From assembly GCF_015706575.1 (NCBI RefSeq), contig NW_024037070.1, positions 9,021,598 through 9,085,597 of the forward strand: a stretch of 64,000 bases of DNA. The letters run 5' to 3'. Shown here piece by piece: positions 13,101 to 28,100 of the stretch. Numbering within the stretch: the stretch's first letter is position 1; every line of letters begins with the position of its first letter. The notes below the pieces were generated by a model, which saw only the letters and a list, made by a program, of their open reading frames with translations, was not told the DNA's origin and ran no database searches. Source of the DNA: Patiria miniata. Its lineage: Eukaryota; Echinodermata; Asteroidea; Valvatida; Asterinidae. The translations under genes and the position numbers were made by a program.

Positions 13101-16100
13101 AGAAAAATCTATTAAAATGCATATGACTAACTGCTTTCTCAGAAAGACCAATGCAACAATTTGCCGCCTACTACCATCAAATGTTCCAGTCTGCAAGGAA
13201 ATATCCACACACTTTCCAAATCAATTTCTCCAATGTCAAGTCAGGGAACAAGTCCCGCTGGGAGGCCACCGAAAAACACTTAACTAATTTGCTTAGGGTT
13301 TCGTAAGGCAAGGCGTGGAAAAAGGAGACTGCTAACAGAGTAGCCAGTGTTTCATGTCGGCAGTCTTCAAAAACTGAGGCGGTCGTCTCATGAGGTATTT
13401 GGGGAGTTGGGGCCAGGTAATTTGGGCAGAAGGGGGAACCGATGTGGGTGCTTACCTTCAAAATGGCAATTATCTTTGGCAAATCCTACAGGGACGTGGG
13501 GTGTATTACACTGGCACAGGTGAGGGTCATCCGACGACGTCTGCTGGAGAGGGAAAAGAGTGAGAGGGAAAAGAGAGAAATGATTGAATTAGCAACGGGT
13601 ATAAGGTATTGTAGACTGTACACTTGGTTGTCAGAAACTGGAATAAAAAAGAGAGCTTTTAACGTAAATTGACACAGAAAACAAATGAATACAGTACTAG
13701 TTGAAGGGGTGTTTTTGATTTTTCCTTCATCTAAAATTAAACACTCCAGGGTACGTTTAGGAGTACATGTAAGTGGTATTTTATTGCAATGTTGCCATTA
13801 TGGAGTGTCTTTGCAGTAAATCAAGCATCGGTCTTTAAAATCAAGTAACAAAAGAAGAACAGAACTGAACAAGGAGAAAACCCAAAATAAAGTTTGCGCT
13901 CTGTATAATTGGGGACAGTTTATGTCGTAAATTTAATTTACGACATCAAACAATTTGTAAGCCATGTTTGGTTCTATATCTACAGGCATGAGATTGTCCA
14001 GACATGTCTGATGGCAGTAAGTTCAGGGACCTGGGAACTTGTCATTCTCAAAACAAAAAAAATTTGCCTTGGAAGCCAAGCCCAATACCTGTGGAATATT
14101 TAGTTCACACTCATAGCAAGTTTACAGTGATGTTTATTGAAGATGCATGAACCATGAATCTAGACAAAAGTGAACTCTTAAATATCCCAAATCCTTCCAA
14201 AAAATCCACCAGGTTGAGGAGGGTTCTGAAGAATTTAGGAAAGCATATCCCGGCTCCAATAACTTTGAAAGGGAGACTTGAAAGTTTAAGTATAATCTGC
14301 ACAGTGGATCGGAGGATCCAGGAAAATTCCTAGTAAAAATAACAAGAAGGGAGTTCAGAATTTCGAAAATGCAAACTGAACGTTTTCTTGTTGATGTACC
14401 AGATGGTTAAAGCCATCTAAATTTTCACTAAAAAAAGTTAAGATTTCTCAGACATAAAGAGGTTAAGGGGGCGAAAATACCCAAGTTTCAAGTCGGTCAA
14501 CGATTGAACATTGGAAAATGCCCAGGTGTTATCCATATGTATGCTACCTGCGGCCCACGAGAAAAAAATCATCACACAGCTTATAACAATAATATTGTTT
14601 CTGGAAGTTTGGTTTGTTATACTAAGGAACAAAAACAAACGGAAGCCGCAACCCACACAGGAGCACGGCAGCCATGACAGAGAGGTTGAGAGACCAAAGA
14701 GAAAGGAACGAATTCAACCAATCCATTCACACTAGGTTCCTGCGGGTTGGAGTTCTAGAAAACTGACAAACATGGGTGGCATCACAAGGACAAAAAACCT
14801 GTCCCTTTCAGTGACCTCATCTTGACCAGCCCAGCTGTCGGCCAGAGGTTACTGACCTCACCGGCCCTCTGAAGAAGACCTACATCCTCAAGGATCATTT
14901 CTCAGAATGTCGACAACTCCATACCACCAAAAATGTACACACATGATCAATGGGCGCAGTGGGTTCAACAGAAGATTTATTTTTAGGTTTCCTTGTTTAC
15001 AATGAACAACAATACTCTCGGAACTCGGAGATTTTTCTTTGGTGAAGAACAAAGAAGCGGCGGAAGAGAGAAGAGCTCTCAGTTGTCGACGTGAAGAACA
15101 AGAGAAGAGCAGAATCAGTGGGAGGTCCTATCGAAGGACCTCAAAAGCAGTGTCAGCCATACAAGGATCTAATGAATCTGTGCTTCTACAATTGTATCGC
15201 AGGAGAAAAGAACTTCAGCGATATGAATGAGAGTGTGGTGTGGCTCTCTTTTTTCTTTTTTTGGGGGGATTCTTTTCATGGAGATAAACATGTCGAGATT
15301 CACAACAGGCTCATTAGGGGATTATTGAAGGGCTCCTTTCTGGCCGAGGGCTGGTGTCCGGTTTGGCTAAATTGAGGGCTAAATTCAGGAAACTGTCAAT
15401 TCGAAGGCAGTGAGTGAAAAGAAAAATGCACTCAATGTGTTCATGGACCGACACATTAAAACTTTTTCAGGATTATATCTGGCACCTTTTTGAAGATTTT
15501 TTTTGTAACAGTTTGGTATATAAAAATAAACCTGTGTATAAATATAATGTACATTGCTACCGGTAGTTTCCCTTCAATTGATAAAAAAAATTATCAAGAA
15601 GCATTGTTGCTGAATCAAAAATCTAACAAAATCAGAAATACATTGTCATGTACAAACTACAATGTACATATGTACATGTGCAGCATAATGGGAAAGTGGT
15701 AGAAGAGAACGCCACATCCCTGCTGGGAGGCAGAGCACTCCTACAAGCCCAGAGGTCAAAGGTCACACCTAGCAAGAACCAAGGTTGGATGAAGGAACCC
15801 GTAGGGGGCCATACTATTACTACATGTACATGTACTGGACTGCGAGATACAAGTAGAAGAGGCTCAGTTAAACAATCACAGCGGCAGGCAGGTTTTGATG
15901 TCACCAAGGGCTGACTGCATAACATTAGCAGATATCGTTAGAGTGTTCATTAAATAAGTGTGATTGGAACAGCACAGACAAGAAATGGAACTTGTGAAGA
16001 AATTGACACTATTAATATCTGCAATCTTTATTACTCCCTCAGTCCATTCATATTTGTGGCCAAGTTTGAATTGACAAAATAACTTGGAAGTACAAGGCAC

Positions 16101-19100
16101 ACCAGGATATGCTGTCTGATTGAGAAAAATCTGAAATGTTCCTTAAAAAGGTCAGGTGACATTCCCGATTCAAACTACATGTAGATGACACATTATTTAC
16201 AACCGTTAAAAAGATAAATCATGTCTCTGTTCCCTTAAATGCATACCAGAAACTTTCTAAGGTTTCTATAAATTAAACTTTAAATTTCTTTAAAAGCAGC
16301 TCTGAACAAAAAAAGCACACATTTTTTTGAACCCCTGAACCTCCCCCCCCCCTCGCTGCCACTCCCTGCCACAGATGTTGTTTGTTTCCGGAGCTACGGG
16401 TGAGGGTGCTCCTTTTGAAGCATCCTTCAAGTTCTTCATACTGAGAAGCACCTCTAAAGCTTCAGCGAACACACAGAGCCGAACACTTGAAAGGATTAGA
16501 AACAACTAGCGGCCGGTTAGAAGTGGTGTACCATAAAAGCCATTGTATCTTCCCTTTCATTCTCTTGTGACTGGCAAAAGGCCGAGTGTTGTTTACCTTG
16601 TGTGAGTCCTGCGGGATAGATTCAGGGGTGATCAATAATGGAAAGCCATCCAATTTTGGAAAATTTGGACCATTTTCAATCGAAGCAAGGCCCAACCTAC
16701 AATTTGCAAGGCCCAACCTACAATTTGGCATCAAAGCTTTTCTGACAAGGAACATTCTGAAAATGTTTGGCTATATTTGCTTTTTATTTGTCGAATATGG
16801 ATATTCATATGGGGCCTAACTGATTTTTTTCCAAATGGAACGAAATGCTTTCTTTTCAAGGTTGCCTCTCCTGATCAAATGGAGTGCATGATATATCAGA
16901 TACACACATGTACACGATTTACTTGTTCCATAGTGATTATTAACACTAGTTGCATAGTAGGTTTTGTGGGGACCAATAGTACTTCCCTATTATGCAGTGC
17001 CTGCCAAAACATGCACCATAACTACACTTGTAAACATGTTTATGCAATAATTTGGTGAATGCATGAAGCCCAAGATTTGTCTTATATTCATCAAAACTTT
17101 TTTTTCAAGTCATTTGAGTTTTAAATGGATATCATACTCTTCAAAGTATGTCATATCACTTCAGCAAGAGACTAATTTGTATTATTTACTTTTAACTTCT
17201 TGATGTACATAAATGTAAATTATGTATGCTCACTTTTGACTTTCTGTGCAAATACACTATACCTAGCATGACACAATACACTTACACTACTACCTTAAAC
17301 TGGCCCTCACTAAATTCCATTTGAATTTAGAAAAGAAAAAAAAAGTGTTTTCCCCGCAAAGTTGTGACCCCTACCTGAACCTTTGTGACACATCAGCGCA
17401 AGTTCTTTACGGCAAAAAAAAGAAGGGGGAAAAAGAATTAGCCGAGCCCTTCTGATCCCGTGATCCTATCAAACCCAGAAAAGAGCACGCACACCTAATG
17501 TGATTACAGCTTCACCTCAGCTATACAATAACTCCCGATCAATGCAGGGATTACCACGGGCTTGCTGGCCGCGTAACAATCGCTTTCCCCTCCACCGAAA
17601 AACCGCCCACAGCTTCTCAAGTTGAAGAGTATCGGATCAGGTATGATTGTACGACACCTCTGCTGTGGCGGAACAAACAGGGGGGGATAGGCAGGGAGAA
17701 AAAAAAAGTGAAAAAGGGCCGCATTGGGCCACCACTAAGAGGTAAAAGAGTGATTGTTTAGTCATCGGAAACTGACTATTGACTGAGAAAATCACTTGAA
17801 CAGCGAGTTAAGTACACATGGGAGAGAGTTATCCTGGCCACTTGTTGGGTGGTTGGTACTTGAGGCCGGCAGGGTAGGGCTCTTGATGTGAGTTTTGACT
17901 GGAATGGAAGATAACATCTTGAGCAGTAACCTTCATGTACACGAATTTGGTTTTTTTGGGGGAGGACGTTCGTTCAGTGCTTTACAAAACCAGAAAAATA
18001 ATCAATTTATATGTCATAACTTCCTTACACATTTGTGATTAACAATATGTGCAAAGATCATTTTTCCATGCAGTTTACACATGCATGCTTAATAGTGACA
18101 TGCTGCTTGATTATAATTAAAACTCTTTTGTGCATACATGTAGGTGATATTATTACTTCCGTTGCTGAAAATAACAACCCAGTATGTAATGCACACGTGT
18201 ATTTTTTTTTCCAGTCCACGTTTTTTACTCTTTCCTTTCTCTTGTTAATGAATGTCAAATGTAATTTCACTAATCAAGTTATGCATTTCTTTTCTTTTCT
18301 TCCTAATTTTTTCCCCCCAATTTTTGTTTGATGATTTGCCGCTACAACAGCTTCCAGGTCATGGACATTGTGTGGTTTCGCTATCAACGTCTCTATTGTA
18401 TTGCGCTCTGTCGGCTTTCTCTTTGAAGTACCTGTCTCTCGACAACAATAGACTCCACGGAGAGAAATAAAGCCCCCTCCATCACAATGGTCACGTTATC
18501 TCCTTGACATTCCAGAGACGCTGGTGCCTTGATGTCTTACTCCCAGCCAGGGATCTTGAACAAAAATGTATTTACCGGACAGGCAAACAAAAGGTTGGAA
18601 GAACACGTATAGGCCTGTCCCTGAATATAATTTGGCCATTCTTTAAGGAAATTGTGTGAATATCGGTTCTTCAACTGCTTAAATGGACATGCACACATAA
18701 CTGTTTTTCCAATTTCTCTTTATATTCAAAAAATTATATTGTAAAAATTTCTGAACACCACAGCAAAAGCAAAGGTTGTATATTACCTTTCAGTACAATC
18801 ATCCCACAGTTAATGATTTTGTTCTAGCATACCTAACTTTCCCTGTGTTGTTCTATTTTTAGAAACTTGTATGGCTTTAATCAATGGTTTGCGTTGTCCT
18901 GTTTCCGTCTCGGGTTAATTGTGGACGTTCATTATCCAGAGAAATTGTCCCCATCTCAGCATGACGTTCCTTGCTAAATCTCTGATCATGCTGTGTGCTT
19001 CCTGCTTGTTGTAGTTGCAGCCAGGCATCGTTACCGAGTAGAAATAATACTGAGCAGCAATGGACTGTCAAGATAACTGCTGTTATGGGCTACTTTCCAA

Positions 19101-22100
19101 ACCTTGTCTTCGTTTGGACTTCGGCTCCACCTCTTGCTCATGAATCGTTCAAAGGGTTTTAATGCCGACATAGAAATACTTTGGGGAAATATATAGGGCT
19201 TAATGTTCATGGAACATAGTCCGCAAGTCATGCATAAAATAAAGCTGTAGATGAGGTTTAAACATGCCATGAATAGCAGGACGGTGCCTACACATTAAAC
19301 AGTGTTTCATACCGGTACTCATAGGCCATGTCATGCCTGTTGGGAGCTGACAAGCAAAACAGCTTCCTACATGTAAGTCTGAAATGATCTTTTAAGTTAG
19401 TCTGAAATGATCTTTTATGTAAACAACTTGTGGAACTTTCACCACTGAACACAGCTCTTTCCCTAAGCTTAGTAAAATGTGGGTTGCAAGTTTGCAAAAC
19501 TTTTCCATCAAAGTTACAGTGTGTACATCTAATCTGGTTTTAAGAAAATTACGAGTGAACTGCAACACAGCCGACTGTGAATTTACAACCCGCACTGCAC
19601 TGAGCGAAAATTCACGACCAACGAACACACCACAAACATGGCCACATGTTCACAGTTGTCTCACTACATCACTGTATAAGCCTCGTCCAAGTCCTTGGTC
19701 CTCCAATGTCATGTACACACACATAGCCCTCTGTGGTCCGCTGCTGGGTACCACTTTCCCCGTTGACAAACACGCAAGACTAATATAATGATCCAGCCTG
19801 GCCGTATTGAATTTCAAGGCTAGATCTCGAGGGACTTGTGGGGAAACTAATGTCCATGGCCTCTCAATAACAACAATGCAGTATGGTTGGACAAGAATAG
19901 CTCACCTCGGAAGTGAAGTGATTCTTAAATGCATTATCCACCGACCCAAGACTACATGGACAAGGTGAAGTTGTGCAAACACTTAAGGGGGAAATTATAT
20001 GTAGGTTTTTGTCTAAAATTTGTATGGAACATGTACATGTATGTGTAACAAACTACCCAAATATTTGATATTTCACATTTAGGCATGGGCAATCACTGAA
20101 AGCCTTTCATTAAAATTTACATTGAGCCACAGGCCTGCCCAATCATTGTGTTTTTTACTTGAACTGTACTTAACTGTATTTAAACTTTCCTGAAACTTTC
20201 CTGAAATTTTACTGAAACTTTTAATGGAACTTGATTTATTTTCCACTTCATTCATAACTACATGTAAATACAAAACATGGGATACAACGCCCAACTCCTT
20301 GAAATTGATTTCAACAATCTTATCTCAGCACGGGTGCCCTTGCCATCAATCACACAGACTGGCCAGTGTTTGTTTATAGATGCCAAGGGGGAATGTTAAA
20401 CACCAATGTCTCAAGCTTTGATCTAAACTTGAACCCACCGCCACTAAAAAAAAAAGCCGACATCATCCTCAAGGAAATGTCTAGAACTCGGTTTGGACAA
20501 GATCAACACAATATTTCCCTCTTGCAGGACGACCTTTTGACCTTTGGCGACCTTTCCACCTTTCCCTGTGGCTTTTAGTGATGGCATGGCAAGCTCATGT
20601 GGCTTTTGCGAGCAGAGCGATGAGTTGGGTCGTGGGTTGCCTGGTGTTGTGGATGTTGGAGTTTGATCAGGGTCAGGTAAATCCATCTGTTCCCAACAAA
20701 CCGGGAAAAGTTTAAAGATCTGGAAAAGGACTTGTGTCGTCACTGGCCGAGCAGTAAACACTGTCAAGACTGTTTGAGGAGGTCCAGCATCAGATGGTGT
20801 TCCACTCAAAGTTATGACTTCAATCCTTGGTTTGAATTTGTTTTCCCGCTGGCTGTATTCTGTGCACATTGCCAGATGAAATGATACACATGATTTACAT
20901 CATACATGCATCTACATGACATTTCATGTCATTGACCAGCATGAATAATGAGGACATGAATTACTTGAACACATTCAATCTATCAAAAACCGTCACGGAA
21001 GAACTTTTTCAGAATATCAAGGCGCGTGCTACGGTGCAACAGCCTCCAAGAAGTCTTCAATCTTTTTAAGTCTTTACAAAACTATTCAAACTCTTTGTTT
21101 AAAACTCCGTCCTTCCAAATCTTTCTGAGAAATTTCTTGTACATGTATTTCACAACTCTTCTCTTTGATGCTGCATTCTTCACGTGCAAACAATAAGCAG
21201 TTTAATTTTACATGTACAGTGTGTCCTTTTGAAGAAAAAAATACAAGGAAGGACAGAAAAAACTTTTTTATAAGCATCATTGTTCTGTGCTTGTTCTGGA
21301 AAGTCCTTACAATTTATTCTAGTTTTTCACGACTGTCATATGACTGGGTATGCATTTTGCACTTCAAGGAAACTGAACACTTGATTCATGAATCAGGAGC
21401 ATCAATGTGTGTACCAATTGTCAAGCAGCCCTCACAAATGCTTCCAAGAAATGTCTAGTTCTTTTTCCGGACTCCTTTTGTGTAAGGATTCTGGAAAGTG
21501 TTCTTACACCTTCAGAAGTATCAATGTGTGCCAGTTGTGGAATGTCCTTGCAAATCTTTCTGAGAAATATCAAGTTTTTCACAAGTCTTCATGGGCACCT
21601 CTTTCATGTATGCACAACGCGCCTTATCCAAGGACGTTCACTCTTTGCCCATGCTTACAGTACACCAAAACCAACGGATTTCTCTCTTTTGTTATTCAGC
21701 TCTAGGTGTGTGGACGTCACACATCCTGCAAAGTGCCTGGAAGAACCAGTCCCCACTATCCAAAAGGCTTTCACACCAAAGCCTTCTTAGAAAATCCCAT
21801 TTACTGTGTACACCCCCTGTAGATTAATCCTGTGGTAGATAATGGGCAGGAAACTATTCATTAAACTTCATTTGTTCTGGGTTCAGGGAGGGGGGAGGCT
21901 CATCAATGGAGACTGCTTTTTAGTGATTATTTTGAGGAACGCAAAGTGAAGTTCTGTTTATCGCAGGTTGCATGAATACACAAAAGTAAGAAGGGAGGAA
22001 AGGGCCAATGATTTTCCACCTCAGTGGAAGAAGGAACATGGATTTTTCCTGCTGAAATTGATGTAAGGTTCTGGAGAAAACCCATGAGTATACATGAAAA

Positions 22101-25100
22101 TACGTACAAAATATTAGAAATTGCTTGTGTCACTTCAACGTTATGTACAAAAAAAAAGTGAGTAGTTATTCACCATAGTAAACTTGCTCAAAAAGAAATA
22201 CTGTAAGTTGTATTAAGTAGGCATGATTCATTTAATAAAAACATTTTGGAAACAGATAATCTCAGTTTTACCCTGTTCTTTCAACCACTTATATAAATTT
22301 GATATTTTGAAACTAGAAGAGAGGTTCTTTTAGCCATGTACCATAATGATTATGGTTGACTTGGATGCAATGTAAAACACAGCAACTTGGCATGGTGGGA
22401 ACAAAGGTCGTAAAAAGTTTGCTTATCTGCAGGAAATCACACTTAACTAAAACTGTAGGTACAAGTAGTGGTGGACAAATAAAATCACAACTGCAAACAA
22501 CTACATGTGTACAGTATTGCACAACATATGTACACCTATACATGATACTTTGATAGGGTATGTAAATTATGCTATATAATGTTATCTTCACTTAGTTTTA
22601 CAAGTGATCATTTCACATGTTTATATTTTTCTCATCAGTAAATCGGGCGAAGCACTATGAGTGTTTATACATACATGTACATGAAAATAAATTGTTTACA
22701 TTTGGGACAGTTTGTCCCCCCAAAAAGTTCACCTTTTTAATTAAAAAAAGGAAGTTCAAATGTTTATCTAAAAATATATAAATTAAAGAAAAATGGTTGT
22801 TCTGTGGTCCGTTATGTTTGTAGAAGAATTGATGCCTGATGACAAAGTCAAAACATCAAAGGTCCACGCTGGTACCGTATCAGGTGCGCATCAAACCTGA
22901 CTTTTTTCCCTAACCATCCAAGAACTCCCCAAAAGGGAAAAAACCTGTTTCTACCAGCGACCCAGTCAGCTTGTACATGTAGGTCAAGGCAAATATAGAT
23001 TGGCCCATAAATCCATACATATTAACAAGCTACCCCCTTGTCCGCACTCCTGCCCGGTTCCTCAATACAGCTACTCAAACACTCAATCACTGGTCCTGCT
23101 GCTTTTCTTCTTCCCCGGTTCCCGCCATGCAGGCTTTTCAATAATTGAGGTCTTGACATGAGAGGGGCTGTGCAATCAATAGATCAGAATCTCAAGTGCG
23201 TTGGCAAACTAGGTTAAGCAACGAGCACCGTTTGCATAAGACCATACCGCCTCCTTTAAAATTTTCAATGATGAAATTAATCTTAATTTTTATGAAGTGC
23301 TTTGTCATTGACAAAACTGTGTCATGACTTTTAGAATTGTTTTCAATCAATTAAAGTGGATGAGTTCCATTTTGGTCGTCAAGTATTTGACTTATTTTAC
23401 ATATATTTTCCTACTTTCGGTGTGATGCAATGTGTAACAGTATCTAGAACAAGGGGATGCCTACTGAAGGACATGTACTTTAAATCATGGTGAAGTTGGA
23501 GAATTGAAATGTTACCAAAATCACCAAAATCTTCGCAACATTTCGAAGAAATTTCGAGCAACACGCCCGCGCGTTTAGAACATTTTGCACACTGCATTCA
23601 CATGCACCTGTTGGCATTGAACACGCAGTTGTAGTTTTTCTACAAAGATGGCATCCTATGAGAGAGATCTATTAATTAGGTGAAATCAACGTCATTGCAA
23701 AAAAACAGACTATGTTAAAATTTCCGCTCACAGCCTCAAATACATTACTTCCCATAAAAGAGATCTTTTGCTTAAAATGTATTTCACTCATCAAATTTTG
23801 TTTTTCTTCACTAGGATTTTGAATTTTCTGATGCACCGGGTCAGGATTATGATTGCAGCTGCAAGAGATTTCTGGGTCTCATCAATAGCAATTGGGATAT
23901 CAACATTAAAGCATGTCTCCGCATCAAAACAGATTGTGTTCAGAAAATCAAAAACAGAAGAAGATATTTTGATGACATACCGCCGTATACCGGTATATTG
24001 AAAAAAAGCTCATTTCTTTGGTCACTGAATATTTAACAGGTAATACCTTATTTTTATTTGTGTCCACAATATTCATTTTTTTTTTAATCATTATTCAGTG
24101 AGGTGATTATAGTTGCTGCAACATTTGAGCACTTCCCAAAGAGTACATTACCTATCTTTCCATTGCAGATAATTATCACATTTTTTTATCCTCCATGGCA
24201 TTCTGCTGCACATATTTTCAAAAATTAAAAAAAATACACCATCAAATTTTATCCAATATTCTTAAGAAGCCACCAAAACTTTCTGTAAGTGAAAATGGTA
24301 TTTTCATGCACAAAGATTATTCAGTCAACGTTAAAATTGGGTAAACGATACAAACAGTTCAATTCAGCCAACAGGTGCACACACTGAATAACCTGCAACC
24401 TAATTGATTACCTTGCAAGTCTGCGCCAAAACCCTCATTGGGTTAAAAAAAAAAAAAAATCACGAAAACAGATCTTTTCCTTCAGAGTAGCTTCCTGGCA
24501 GAGGAAGCGATCTTAGAGGGAAAAAGGAGAGCAAACCGCAGTCTGAAAATTTAACCCAGTTGTGAGAGGTTATCAGAGAGAGGTTGACACAAATAAAGGC
24601 CAACTTACATCCGTAATCCATGGCAACAAATCATTTCAAAGCGCTACAGGTCATTAAGGCCGTGTCGGTTCTCCTTCAGATGTTGCCGCCGTGTCTCGTC
24701 TTCGGTGCATTACAAGCCGACGTCTCTCTTTAGCAGACCGCTACTCTTCTCTTCCATTACCTCCTATCCTCTATAAATACAAGGACCACTACCTCTTAAC
24801 CAACCAAAAAAAAAAACCTTTTGAAAAAGGACGGCATATTGCTTTTTGTGTCATCATCTCCCAGGCAAAATGAAAATCCATTTAAAATAATAACTGTTGA
24901 AAGGTGTTCCCCCCGAAGGCAAAGAGATGGCGGATGGAGATTGCGCGGCGGCAGGTCGTAAGGTTGCACTCTGATACATTTCAAAGGACGCCGACACGGG
25001 CAGAATGCATCTGCCTTCTTAACAAATCCTGAATTTCCATAATCAGACGGAAACCCCGCTTTACTTGGGATGACTTTTAAGGAAGAGCAAAGAGGAGGAG

Positions 25101-28100
25101 TAAATTGTGTCTAACTTTTCCGAGAAGTTCAGCATCTTAACATTTGTAAGTTTAAAATTGTTGTTTCTTGGTGAGACAGAGTTTGGGCGAAACACAGCCA
25201 AGTTGGTGTCTGTGGTGATAATATTCACAGCTCGGGATTTGTCACGCTTTTATTATTTCTTTTTGAAAGGCTGTGGAGCCTGGCTGGCAAGTGATGGTGT
25301 CGGTCGCTGTTAATTGGCCATACATCAGCCTGGAGGTAGTGTCATGGAATTCATTTGGACAAAAATTACCCAACACTGCATTTTTTTTCAGGGGGTCGAG
25401 AAGAGAATGAAACTTGGTGTTGCGGCAGCACGGCACGGCCCATTATTAACTGTCCCAAGTTTTTTATCAGTTGCATATTTGCAGCCTGTTTGTCCCCATC
25501 GGCTATTTCTTGCCACTTTTTTCCACATTAATTCCTTTAGAAGATCTTGTTGGGTAAGGGGGGGGGGGAGAGATTCCCAACCCCTGAATGAAGCAAACTC
25601 TCTATCAATTCAAGTTTGTTAAGATGAAGTGGATGGATACTGCCACTTTACCAACAAGAGGGCCGGAGGACATCACTAAAGCCAAGTCTCGGCGGACGAC
25701 AGATACTGAAGAAAGACCGACCCACTCAGGTTTCCTGTCAAAAATCATATCTCATCCACGTACAAGGACTGAGTAATTGAAAAGAAATTTTGTCGGAGGG
25801 GGAAAAGGGCTGCCCAGGATTGTTAATTTCGTACAAATTTGCTGGAAACATGGTACTTGATGTCGGTAGAAGGCAGTAGGCTTAACAAATCTTGGGGAAC
25901 AATTAGACCGGGTGTTACAGAAGGAGGTTATAATTGGAGTGTTTTGATGGCAAGAGGGGAGGGGAGGGGGTCTGGTAATGAGACAAGATGAATTTGGACA
26001 AAGAGAGACGAGAACATTGTTCATACACACATACTCTAAAAACACTCAGCTAGATGTTCAAGTATTTCTGACATATACCTGGCAAACTTTTATCTGTTTG
26101 TGAACTTGTTGCTAAATTTTCACAAATTCCAAATGCTGCTGGCAGTGGCAGTGGTACACATGTAGTGGACTTTAAAAAAACCCACTTCTTTAGGTACAAG
26201 AACATATGCAGATGAACAGTAAACTTTGCTATGAGTCACTATGCAAATAAATGCCAGTTTCAACCACAGTGACCATCCTTGGACCTTTTAGTTTATTTAG
26301 AGAGAGTTTATTTTGGAGCTTCCCACATGCAGCTTAACTTCAGGATAATTGGCCCAGCAATTGTTTGCCCTTTTGTCAGGGTACCATGCATGTTAAAACT
26401 CTCCCATATGGGTTTCACTGGCCTGATGGAAAACTTGCCCTTGACGAAGCCAAACCAACCCATGGACAGTCTAATGATGTCCCTAGGCACATCAAAAAAG
26501 TGATCTAGAAATGTTGCTGTGTGCGACCACATTTTCAGAGCTACATGTATGTAACAGGTGGATTCAATGTAATTGAAATTTACATTTCCTGAAAACGTGA
26601 CAGGTTAGAAAATCTTTTCGGAACACAGGAGAATAAAAAAAATCTGTACTGAGCTATTTGGTAAGCATGTAGTGGGGTAAAAGGTGTACCTTTGGCAAGA
26701 TTTGGAATATTTAACTTGCAGTATTACATGAATGACAGAAAAAAAGACATCGTTCCTCTGCATTGAAACAGGGAGGCAATCTTCAATAGGGAAGGGGGAA
26801 TCTAGGAAGGGGAATCTAGAAAGGGGTTCATCATGTGTTACATAACAGACCCTTGCTTCCTTCACACATTAACTCAATGGCTTTTACCCCGGCTCCAAAT
26901 TGGAAGTTCTAAGAGGCACTGTTCCCAGAAGATTAAAATAAACGAGACACCTCTTGAAAAGGGAAGGAACTGGTCCAGGAATACCAAGGAGGAACGGGGT
27001 CAATTTGTCAAAAGCTTAGCCACACTGGACTGCGGAGATCCAAAGGAAATACATGTAGGTAGGGGAGTGTTCCTGCTTCCCCCCCCCCTCCCCCCCCCCC
27101 CCCCCCCCACCAATTACTTCTGGCAGTAAAAGTTTGATGAACTCGGAACTTATTTGAAGACCTTTCTTCTCACCCTCACTGTGTCATCAGGGTTGTTTGC
27201 TATCCGGCACCACAATTTGCAACTCTGGTAAAAACGTGGTTTTGAAATGTTGTCTTCATCCATCAAATTCGACACAACATTCAATGACACCATTTGACCG
27301 CGGTACTATGATGTGCGGAGGTCTGTTTACAGCAGCACGCGAGGTCATGTGGTTATCATGTGACAACTAAGTCAGCTAGAGTCAAAGTATGTGGTTCCGC
27401 ATTATTTTTTTGGCATTAATTTTGCAACAAAAATGTGTACAAAAATGTAGATCCACAACTAGATTTTTGATAGAAAGCACTTTCATTCTTTGAAGCACCT
27501 TCAAAAGCTACAAATGTACCTACCCCGCAAAGCAGGCGAGGCAAGGCCCCATGTGCAATATTGAAATAAAACATTCTAGTTCTGAAACCCTAAAACCCCA
27601 CTTCAAACACATATAAACCAAGCTTTAACAATTTCAGCTGACTTTGAGTGTACTAAATCACACATTTCACAGCTTTTTTTATTCCACAAGAGAAAATACA
27701 TCCCGCCCTAAGGCCTTCGGGCCGATACCTGCATTTGATGGCCAATCATAAACACGGCCCTGCAACCCCTTTATGGTGTTTTCATACCTCCGATGTTAGG
27801 AAGGGATATGGGTTAACGATATGGGAGTGCACACACTAAACTCAGCCTGACCCACTTCCGCACGGGGAGTCAGCTCCCTACTGTGGGAACATTTTAGACA
27901 CGGCTTTCTAGAATGCCTGGTATTTTTACAATGGAAGTAAAAGCTGCCTGTACAAACGTCATACAGGTCTTCAAATTGCCCAGTAAATGTCTTTTAAGAA
28001 TTCACGAGGTGCTTTACAGATCACAGTTGAGATACAGTTAATGTTTTTCTATCCCACTTTTAAAAATTTATTCTGGATCCCCCCCATGAGTTTTTCCATT

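Noticed and set aside
15039..15230. Basic, glutamate/arginine-rich 63-codon frame
   Set aside because: A purine-rich intron segment produces charged coiled-coil-like translations by chance; no splice sites in phase with NKD and on the opposite strand.
21388..21827. Overlapping plus-strand frames with Cys-rich peptide repeats
   Set aside because: The underlying DNA has loosely repeated words (CAAATCTTTCTGAGAAAT and variants), no splice support and no recognisable family.
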